This document shows positions 28,701 to 35,307 of a stretch of DNA of 64,000 bases, in pieces. Position numbers and translations under genes: made by a program. The number at the start of each line of letters is the position of its first letter. The first letter of the stretch is position 1. Under the pieces are notes generated by a model. It did no database searches. It had not been told where the DNA came from and was given only the letters and a program-made list of their open reading frames with translations. The stretch spans positions 1,674,001 to 1,738,000 of the forward strand of contig CAXXTW010000002.1 of the NCBI GenBank assembly GCA_963678255.2, written 5' to 3'. The DNA comes from G963678255 sp963678255 (lineage in GTDB: Bacteria; Cloacimonadota; Cloacimonadia; Cloacimonadales; WRIO01).

Positions 28701-29066
28701 AACTTTATACCTGAGGATAGTGAAGCAGATCTTTTTATACCAGCACCCTGTTATCTTGAGATGGAAGCATCTGTAATATCGGATGATGGACATATTGCTA
28801 CTTATTCAAATGCAGTGAAATCTAATCTATTTTACATGATATTAAATATATTCTATGAAACAGGCTTAATAAGCCCTGCTTTAGCTGAACCAAGCTTATG
28901 GAACAATAAAGTAGAAGAGATATTGGAAGGTATGAAAGAGAATAATCATGCCAGAGAAAGTTTAAATCTATTCTTAAATTCTGTATCTTTAGTTAATCAA
29001 CCCTATTTAGGAAAAATGACTAAAGAGGAAGAAATTCAAAAATTAAAAGCATTAACGAAAAAATAA
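25749..29066 (+). CDS. NuoG/GltD/NuoG-like fusion, candidate StnC-type bifurcating transhydrogenase subunit
   Basis: A 1105-residue multidomain redox protein. Residues 1-80 form a NuoG-type [2Fe-2S] domain (C34, C45, C48, C62). Residues 95-160 carry the GltD-type Fe-S cysteines (CEAPCKVACP and CPAFCEKEC). Residues 190-505 form a GltD/NfnB-like FAD and NADPH region (VIGAGPSGLT, then VVGGGNTAIDCA with YRRTRQEMPA). Residues 570-690 hold additional cysteine clusters, including two ferredoxin-type motifs. From 700 to the end is a molybdopterin-oxidoreductase-like tail with a C-x2-C-x3-C site (C702, C705, C709, with C739). No Cys/Sec molybdenum ligand is evident, so the tail probably only relays electrons. 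The predicted reaction links NADH, NADPH and ferredoxin; this is inferred from architecture. Confidence 0.88.
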   Translation: MIEIKLNNQIISVEEGKTILEVAKANGIEIPTLCHDKELNPYGSCWVCAVEVKGRRGFVTSCGTIVQDKMEIITNSEEVIKARQMALELLISDHYADCEAPCKVACPDHVDIQSYVAAIANGQYHEAVRIIKETLPMPLSIGRVCPAFCEKECRRTIVEEAVAIRQLKRHASDMDLLDVWQWVPEKAEKKDKKVAVIGAGPSGLTCGYYLSNSGYDVDVFESAPEAGGWLRYGIPEYRLPKEILDKEIELMCTNGMKIHTNKEVGSVLGLSQLSKEYDAVYMAIGAQKAVDMPVKGNTLKGCYLGVDYLKQVALGNPPELGKRVAVVGGGNTAIDCARTAKRFGADVTIIYRRTRQEMPAEPIEIDASHEEDINFYMLMNPVEYLGDGKLEKIVIEKMKLGTPDSSGRCRPEPTGEYITEPFDNVIAAISQIPEIQFLAKEENRIDGEIIPLSKWSTIIADENSMFTGLKNIFGGGDFRRGPATAIEAISDGRIAAEKITEFLEKGKISKTITLFDAKKEKKLKDINPKEFEQYEKIPRAIMKELTPQFRKDNFEEVETGFSQSEAIQEAKRCLECGCQVNETCLLREYSTEYRVNIDNFIGEKNRHPIDDSHPFIRRDANKCIKCGRCIRICTESQGAGVLGYIYRGFPTLVAPEFGESLTLTSCESCGKCIAVCPVGALTEKNSTYKLSPLTGTKIHQYCGNCGTGCKIKIDVNDQKVRLISHPDESEEDFNERNLCFNGRFGWQIYTNPDRPKSPMIREDEKWKEISYKELKIILHQKIHEFDSKHFFVSGDLSLEELLLVHTIAQNKVATVSKSVPDRFTDDLLYSSFRKVKLTDLVKSETIIIIGEISHTIRTLCRSAQKKGCKLILVNPKPSSFNHFADAIYDDIENLKTITDITSKTIFIYNRENTSEEIAYEIWNFANTTCDFCEGSGVLITSKWSNMNGLITCNFPYENIKEGLIFSYKEDFAKKNGNSYQVLIHNFIPEDSEADLFIPAPCYLEMEASVISDDGHIATYSNAVKSNLFYMILNIFYETGLISPALAEPSLWNNKVEEILEGMKENNHARESLNLFLNSVSLVNQPYLGKMTKEEEIQKLKALTKK

Positions 29067-29080
29067 ATAATCAAAGAAAT

Positions 29081-29110
29081 AATAAAGCCAACATTTTTGT
29101 TGGCTTTATT
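29081..29110 (+). terminator. Terminator hairpin after the StnABC-like operon
   Basis: A perfect 12-bp stem AATAAAGCCAAC with its complement at 29099-29110 around a 6-base loop, 14 bases after the operon stop. The T-run is short, but A/T-rich flanks exist on both strands. It may therefore serve both this operon and the convergent STAS-like gene. Confidence 0.8.
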
Positions 29111-29164
29111 ATATTGTTTATCAAGAACATGAGTTTTAAATCAAATCATTTTCTACTTTAGTCG

Positions 29165-29572
29165 TTATGCATTTTTTTTAAGCCATTCTATCGCATCTTT
29201 AGCACTGGTAGCTTCAACCAGTTTTATGCCATTAGGACCAAGCTTACTGGTATAAGCAGAAATTGAAAGCTTTGTTGCAGCACTTTGAGAAGTAACAGTA
29301 ATAAAATATTTAATATTAATTTTTGCAAATGCTGGAAATACTTCTTTTCCAATTAAGTCTTGAATTTCAGGGCTAAAAACACCTTTTGCCTGACTTGAGT
29401 CAACAATCCAAGCTTTAGCACCATGAGTTTTTGCAAAATTAACACCTTTAATTAGAACTGCATCTTTAAATTCTTCCAAGCTGACAAAGTATGTGCTCCA
29501 CGTATCCACAACAGCATGAGCTTCAGCATCCCAATTCACAGACAATTTTCCGGGAATTTCATGAATTTTCAT
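29165..29572 (-). CDS. STAS/SpoIIAA-like small protein
   Basis: A 135-residue soluble protein. The ATG at 29572 follows GGAGGTG; an ATG four codons upstream overlaps this ribosome site and is unlikely to be used. The pattern of alternating strands and helices, with an Asp-Ser pair in WIVDSSQAKG and a conserved-looking end EATSAKDAIEWL, resembles the SpoIIAA/STAS-like family of small regulatory or lipid-binding domains. It stands alone between a terminator and the tryptophanase upstream region. A link to the SpoIIE-type phosphatase at 9475 is tempting but unsupported. Confidence 0.6.
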   Translation of the reverse strand: MKIHEIPGKLSVNWDAEAHAVVDTWSTYFVSLEEFKDAVLIKGVNFAKTHGAKAWIVDSSQAKGVFSPEIQDLIGKEVFPAFAKINIKYFITVTSQSAATKLSISAYTSKLGPNGIKLVEATSAKDAIEWLKKNA

Positions 29573-29808
29573 ATTCACCTCCATTAAAAAACATAATAAT
29601 ATATTTTAAAACAAAGTCAAATAATAAATGAAATTTATTCAGTAATCACAAAAAGACAAGTTTTTTGTATGTTTTAATGATATAAAAACTATAAAAATTG
29701 AAAAATAAATTTTTATTCATAATTCCTTTTTTAAATAAATTAACTTGACAATAATTTGTGTGATTCGGAAGAATAGTCAAAAATAGAAATAAAAATTAAG
29801 GAGTAAAA

Positions 29809-31185
29809 ATGGAGTCAATGCCTTATGCAGAACCTTGGCGTGTAAAGATGATCGAACCTTTAAAAATGCTAAGCAGAGAAGATCGTAAAGAGAAGATAGA
29901 AAAAGCTGAATACAATTTATTCAACTTACCTGCAGAAGATGTTTATGTTGATTTGTTAACGGATTCCGGTACAGGAGCCATGAGTGACCGTCAATGGTCA
30001 GCCTTAATGATGGGTGATGAATCCTATGCTGGATCAAGAAGTTTTTTTGAATTAAAAGACACAATAACTGAGTTATTGGGATTCCCTTATTTATTACCCA
30101 CCCATCAGGGTCGAGCAGCTGAGAACGTTTTATTTTCAGCAATGATTAAAGAAAATGATGTTGTACCGGGAAATTCACATTTTGACACAACAAAAGGTCA
30201 TATAGAGTTTAGAAAAGCAACTGCTTTAGATTGTACAATTGATGAAGCTTTTGATCCTCAGATTTATCATCCGTTCAAAGGCAATATTGATATTAATAAA
30301 TTGGAATCAGCCATTGAGAAATATGGTACAGTTAAAATCCCAGTAGTAATATTAACGATAACATGTAATTCAGGTGGTGGTCAACCTGTTTCCATGCAAA
30401 ACATACAGGAAGTGCATGGTGTTTGTAAGAAACATGGGATTCCTTTATTTTTTGATTCTGCTCGATTTGCCGAGAATGCATATTTTATTAAAATAAGAGA
30501 GGATGGATATTCTGAAAAGACTATCAAAGAGATCGTTTACGAAATGTTTTTATATGCTGATGGCATGACAATGAGTGCAAAAAAAGACGGCATTGTCAAT
30601 ATAGGCGGTTTTATTGCTATGCGTAGCGAAGAACTGTTTAAAGCTTGTTCAACTTTTAATATCATATATGAAGGATTTATTACATATGGTGGGATGAGTG
30701 GCAGAGACATGGCCGCTTTAGCTGTAGGATTGAAGGAATCAACTGAATTTGAATATTTACTTGCAAGAATTTCTCAAGTACAATACTTGGGAAATCGTTT
30801 AAAAGAAGAAGGTATTCCTTTATTAGAACCATTTGGTGGGCATGCGATCTATATTGATGCCAAAAGTTTTTTACCTCACATTCCTCAAATACAATTCCCT
30901 GCGCAAGTTTTAGGAGTGGAATTATACATCGAAGCAGGAGTGCGTGGTGTAGAGATTGGAACAGTATTAGCTGATCGTGATCCAATATCAAGAGAAGAAA
31001 GACCTCCTAAAATGGAACTACTTAGATTAGCAATCCCTCGTAGAGTCTATACCAATAATCACATGGAAATGATTGTGTGGGGATTAAAGAAAGTATGGGA
31101 AAGAAGAACTGAATTGAGAGGGTACAAACTCAATTATGAAGCCCCTATCATGAGGCACTTTACCGCTACTTTTGAAAAATTATAA
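29809..31185 (+). CDS. tnaA: Tryptophanase (tryptophan indole-lyase)
   Basis: A PLP enzyme of 458 residues, the normal length for the tryptophanase / tyrosine phenol-lyase family; it would split tryptophan into indole, pyruvate and ammonia. The PLP lysine is in MSAKKDG (K259), and THQGR, FDSARFAENAYFIK and the LRLAIPRRVYT string are all conserved. The part that separates the two enzymes reads GVRGVEIGTVLADRDP, like tryptophanase, and lacks the Met and Arg found in tyrosine phenol-lyase (VRSMERG in the known enzyme). FDTTKGH is also tryptophanase-like. A GRDM segment is closer to the phenol-lyase. I favour tryptophanase. The ribosome site AAGGAG precedes the ATG, and a TTGACA lies at 29745-29750 without a clear -10 box. 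It is a single-gene unit ending in a terminator, fitting amino-acid fermentation. Confidence 0.88.
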   Translation: MESMPYAEPWRVKMIEPLKMLSREDRKEKIEKAEYNLFNLPAEDVYVDLLTDSGTGAMSDRQWSALMMGDESYAGSRSFFELKDTITELLGFPYLLPTHQGRAAENVLFSAMIKENDVVPGNSHFDTTKGHIEFRKATALDCTIDEAFDPQIYHPFKGNIDINKLESAIEKYGTVKIPVVILTITCNSGGGQPVSMQNIQEVHGVCKKHGIPLFFDSARFAENAYFIKIREDGYSEKTIKEIVYEMFLYADGMTMSAKKDGIVNIGGFIAMRSEELFKACSTFNIIYEGFITYGGMSGRDMAALAVGLKESTEFEYLLARISQVQYLGNRLKEEGIPLLEPFGGHAIYIDAKSFLPHIPQIQFPAQVLGVELYIEAGVRGVEIGTVLADRDPISREERPPKMELLRLAIPRRVYTNNHMEMIVWGLKKVWERRTELRGYKLNYEAPIMRHFTATFEKL

Positions 31186-31193
31186 ATCAACGA

Positions 31194-31219
31194 AGGGCAG
31201 TATATTCTGCCCTTTTTTA
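31194..31219 (+). terminator. Rho-independent terminator of the tryptophanase gene
   Basis: A 7-bp stem AGGGCAG (31194-31200) and CTGCCCT (31207-31213) with a 6-base loop is followed by TTTTTATTTT. It overlaps the last codon of the convergent GH18 gene. Confidence 0.93.
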
Positions 31220-32482
31220 TTTTATCTGAATGATTTTTTTAATAATCGAATTCATATTAGTTTTTATAAAATAAAGACCTGAAGATTTGCAATTAATATT
31301 TTCCCATTTCTTTGTTTGCTTTGATTCAAGAGAAAATTTTTCAATTATTTGACCTTTCACATTAAAAATTGTTACTTCAATCAATTTATTTTCTTTATTT
31401 TCAATTGTAATCGTTTCATTAAAAGGATTAGGATAAGCATCTATACAGGAATATGGTGAAACTACCGTGTTAGAATCGGTATTTTGAATAGGCTGAGGAG
31501 GGATTTTTTGATCCCAATAATCAAATCGTCGATTTTCCCGTGAACCTAAACCACCATTGCCAGAATAAGACTGAAATAAGCCATTATTTTGATTAGGCAC
31601 ATTTCCATACCCTTTGGCATAAAACGGAAGCCCAAGAACCAATTTTTGAGGTGTAATACTATAGTTCAAGTATTCATTAATAGTATATCGGATATTGAAC
31701 TGAGAATGATATGGTTCTATTAAACTATCCTGAACATCTGGATATAGTGGGCTGTTTAAATGAGTAACACAATCAGCTTCACTGCTACCAGCACCATGAT
31801 AATCATATGTCATAATATTAATATAATCTAAATAGGGATGTATCAGATTGAACTCATAATTTTCCATCAAAATAGCTGAAGCTGGAACAGCTATGGTTAA
31901 ATAAGCTGGATGATCTAATTCATTAAGTTTTGATCGAATTTGTTGTAATAAAAGAGTAAAGTTATGTTTATCATCAGGTGAATGAAAATTAGTGTCCAAG
32001 CCTCCATTAACAGGATATTCCCAGTCAATGTCTATCCCATCAAAACCAAATTGTTCAATAAACTGAACACAGGAATTTGCAAATAATAAACGACTTTCAG
32101 GTGTTGAGGCAACGACAGAAAATTGTCCTGAAAGTGTCCATCCTCCGACAGAGATAAGAGTTTTTATATCAGGGTTTTGTTGTTTTAAAAGTTGTAGTTG
32201 ATGAAAGCTACCTCTCAGACTTCCTGCATCCCATGAATCACCAAGATAGAATTTATCAACATCAGCATAATAATCACCAAAAGTTATTTGACCATTTTCA
32301 ATATTTGCAAAAGCATAAAGTATAAAATCCACTTTATCAACTGGAATATTTGAAACATGATAATTTCTTTCATAAACTGACCATGAAGTAAAATAACCCA
32401 ATATCTTATTATTTGAATTAATCTGACAGAATACATTAATGGTAATAATCAACAAAGCAAAAAGAATAGACATTTTTTTCAT
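31217..32482 (-). CDS. GH18 chitinase-like secreted protein with sorting tail, catalytic barrel shortened
   Basis: A 421-residue secreted protein. A signal peptide (1-19) is followed by a glycoside hydrolase 18 domain with the SVGGW motif and the catalytic DGIDIDWEYP (Glu as proton donor), plus MTYDYHG. A C-terminal sorting-type tail starts at YPNPFN and ends GLYFIKTN...IIQIK, as in type-IX-like secretion. The barrel sequence goes straight from LVLGLPFYAKGYG and RRFDYWD to a short linker and the tail, so the last part of the barrel, usually including a conserved substrate-stacking Trp near its end, is missing. It may be a weakened enzyme or a binding protein. It is convergent with tryptophanase and appears monocistronic. 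Confidence 0.85.
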   Translation of the reverse strand: MKKMSILFALLIITINVFCQINSNNKILGYFTSWSVYERNYHVSNIPVDKVDFILYAFANIENGQITFGDYYADVDKFYLGDSWDAGSLRGSFHQLQLLKQQNPDIKTLISVGGWTLSGQFSVVASTPESRLLFANSCVQFIEQFGFDGIDIDWEYPVNGGLDTNFHSPDDKHNFTLLLQQIRSKLNELDHPAYLTIAVPASAILMENYEFNLIHPYLDYINIMTYDYHGAGSSEADCVTHLNSPLYPDVQDSLIEPYHSQFNIRYTINEYLNYSITPQKLVLGLPFYAKGYGNVPNQNNGLFQSYSGNGGLGSRENRRFDYWDQKIPPQPIQNTDSNTVVSPYSCIDAYPNPFNETITIENKENKLIEVTIFNVKGQIIEKFSLESKQTKKWENINCKSSGLYFIKTNMNSIIKKIIQIK

Positions 32483-32618
32483 AAAATCCTCTAATACAAA
32501 AATATAATGAATTGTTAGTAAAAGTCAAGCATCTTTTATATGTTTATAAATTCAAATAATGATTTTTTTTTCTTTACAAAAGGACAAACTTGCTTATTAT
32601 ACCTAAAGGGAGTAAATT

Positions 32619-35297
32619 ATGAAAGAACAGTCTCTTTATAAGCAATTGATAATATCGGCTCCATTTGGGTATGCCTATCATAAAGTAGATTTAAATGATT
32701 TGGAAGAGGTAATAGATTACCATTTTATAGAAGTCAATGAAGCCTTTGAGAAGCTCACAGGGTTAAAGGGAAATGAAATCATTAATAAAAGAGTAACCGA
32801 GATAATCCCTAACTTAAAATATGACTCTTTTAATTGGATAGCATTTTATGGAAAGGTTGCATTAACTAGTGAAGAAATGGAATTTGAACAGTACTCACAA
32901 GCATTAAAAAAATGGTATAAGGTTCATGTTTACTCACCTGAGAAGTATTATTTTGCAACCATTTTTGTAGATATCACCAATGAGAAAAAACAAAATGAAG
33001 AATTAGAGAATTTTTTCTCGGTGAATCTTGATTTACTTTGTATCGCAGATTTAGAAGGGAATTTTATAAAGCTAAATAAAGAATGGGAAAACATTCTTGG
33101 TTATTCTGAAAAAGAGTTAATGACAAAGAAGTTTTTTGATTTTATTCATCCTGATGATATGAACACCACCATAGAAGCCATTTCAAAGCTTGGAGAGAAT
33201 CAATTAGTCCTTAACTTTGTTAATCGTTATCAATGCAAGAATGGCAGTTATCGTTTTATAGAATGGCGATCTTATCCAAAAGACAATTTAATCTATGCTG
33301 CTGCTAGAGATATAACAGAGCATATGAATATAGAAAAAGAATTAAGTGAGAGAGAAGAAAAATATCGGTTTTTAACAGAAAACATAAAAGATGTAATTTG
33401 GACTATAGATTCTGAAACCCTACAATATACCTATGTAAGCCCTTCTGTAATTAGTTTAAGAGGCTACACACCTGAAGAAATCATAACAAATTCTCTTGAA
33501 GCTTCATTAACAACTGAGCAATTTCTTTTTAAACGACAATCAATACAAAACAGGAAAAACCTATTCTTAGAAAACGAGGAAGAGAACAAATCTATTTATT
33601 ATATAGAAGAAGCAGAACAACAATGTAAAGATGGGAGCACAATCTGGACAGAGGTGATTACACAGTATGCCCGAAACCCAAAAACGAATAAAATTGAGAT
33701 TCATGGTGTAACCCGTGATATTACAGAAAGAAAGAAACATGAGGAAGCCTTAATCATAGAAAAGCAGAATGCAGAATCTGCCAATAAAGCAAAATCAAAA
33801 TTTTTAGCTAATATGAGTCATGAGATACGAACCCCACTAAACGGTGTAATCGGTTTTACTGAATTACTATTAAACACAGAGCTTTCTTCTACTCAGCGGA
33901 ATTATATGGAAAACATAAATGTTTCTGCACAATCTCTAAGAGATGTTATCAATGATATACTGGATTTCTCAAAAATAGAAGCCGGGAAACTTGAAATAAA
34001 TGCAAAATATACTAATCTTAGATTATTAATAAAACAAGTTACCGATATTACTCAATATCAAACAAATCAAAAAGGAATAGAATTTTTAAATAATATAGCG
34101 ACAGATCTACCCGAAAGTGTAAAGATTGATCCAGTCTATTTAAGACAAATATTAGTGAACCTTCTTAGTAATGCAGTAAAGTTTACAAAAATTGGAGAAA
34201 TTGAGTTAACAACTGAATTTACAAAAATAGATGAGAAACAGGGATATTTCCGATTTTCAATACGAGATACAGGGATAGGGATTACAGAGAGTGAAGAGAA
34301 TAAGCTCTTTCAATCATTTTCACAGGCAGACAGTTCAACCACTCGTAAATATGGAGGGACAGGATTAGGATTGGTAATTTCAAACAAATTAGCCAATCTT
34401 ATGGGAAGTCAGATAAAATTAATCAGTAAAAAAGGGAAAGGATCTCTATTTCATTTTACTTTAAGAGCAGAATACAAAAGAGAACATATTTCATTTATTG
34501 ATAACCCGTTAAAAAAATATCCAACAATCAACAAATTCGATTATAATCCCAAGATTTTAGTTGCTGAAGATGTCTTTATGAATCAGCAACTGATCGTGTC
34601 CATTCTGAAAAGAATGATACCTGGTGTGATCGTACAAACAGCAAAGAATGGGCTAGAAGTTTTAGAATATTTAGAAAAGGAAAGAGCAGATATAATACTG
34701 ATGGATGTTCAAATGCCAGAGATGGATGGTATAGAAGCTACCAGAAAGATTCGTTCACTAGAAAATAACGAAAACCATATCCCAATTATTGCTTTAACTG
34801 CTGGTGTTCTTATTGAAGAAGAGAATAATTGCAGATTAGCAGGAATGGATGATTTTTTAAAGAAACCTATAGAGCTTGAATCATTAAAGAAGGTTGTTTT
34901 AAAATATTTAACGTTAGACAATGAGGAGAATAAAAAAGAAGTAAATGATTATTTTTCAAAATTACCAATATTATCTTTTAATTATCCAATATTTCAAAAA
35001 AGAATCAATGACCTTGCTTTTGAACATGAAATTTTAGCCGAAATACAAAGCACTTTTCCTGAATATCTCCAAGATTTAGAATTAGCAATAATTAATAATG
35101 AGCCCGATGAAATCAAAAAGCTCCTGCATAGATTGAAAGGACTTTCTTTAAATATGAATTTTGATATTATGGCAGAGCTTATTCATGAGACAGAAAAAGC
35201 TGATTTTTCAAACCTTCCATATCTATCTCATGAATTGAAGCACTTTAATCAAGAATGGAGAAAAATTCTAACCATTATAAAGCAGATGGAAAGCTAA
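32619..35297 (+). CDS. PAS-containing hybrid sensor histidine kinase with receiver and Hpt domains
   Basis: An 892-residue protein without obvious membrane segments, so probably cytoplasmic. About three PAS-type domains span residues 1-375. HisKA follows with NMSHEIRTPLNG (about 402), then a HATPase domain with NLLSNAVKF, DTGIGI and GTGLGL. One receiver domain has the acceptor Asp in ILMDVQMPEMDG, and a C-terminal Hpt domain has its His in LLHRLKGLSLNMNF. It resembles the kinase at the left end of the window, including the Hpt sequence, but has one receiver rather than two. The ribosome site GGGAG precedes the ATG. No response regulator gene is adjacent. Confidence 0.93.
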   Translation: MKEQSLYKQLIISAPFGYAYHKVDLNDLEEVIDYHFIEVNEAFEKLTGLKGNEIINKRVTEIIPNLKYDSFNWIAFYGKVALTSEEMEFEQYSQALKKWYKVHVYSPEKYYFATIFVDITNEKKQNEELENFFSVNLDLLCIADLEGNFIKLNKEWENILGYSEKELMTKKFFDFIHPDDMNTTIEAISKLGENQLVLNFVNRYQCKNGSYRFIEWRSYPKDNLIYAAARDITEHMNIEKELSEREEKYRFLTENIKDVIWTIDSETLQYTYVSPSVISLRGYTPEEIITNSLEASLTTEQFLFKRQSIQNRKNLFLENEEENKSIYYIEEAEQQCKDGSTIWTEVITQYARNPKTNKIEIHGVTRDITERKKHEEALIIEKQNAESANKAKSKFLANMSHEIRTPLNGVIGFTELLLNTELSSTQRNYMENINVSAQSLRDVINDILDFSKIEAGKLEINAKYTNLRLLIKQVTDITQYQTNQKGIEFLNNIATDLPESVKIDPVYLRQILVNLLSNAVKFTKIGEIELTTEFTKIDEKQGYFRFSIRDTGIGITESEENKLFQSFSQADSSTTRKYGGTGLGLVISNKLANLMGSQIKLISKKGKGSLFHFTLRAEYKREHISFIDNPLKKYPTINKFDYNPKILVAEDVFMNQQLIVSILKRMIPGVIVQTAKNGLEVLEYLEKERADIILMDVQMPEMDGIEATRKIRSLENNENHIPIIALTAGVLIEEENNCRLAGMDDFLKKPIELESLKKVVLKYLTLDNEENKKEVNDYFSKLPILSFNYPIFQKRINDLAFEHEILAEIQSTFPEYLQDLELAIINNEPDEIKKLLHRLKGLSLNMNFDIMAELIHETEKADFSNLPYLSHELKHFNQEWRKILTIIKQMES

Positions 35298-35307
35298 ATA
35301 ATTCAGA

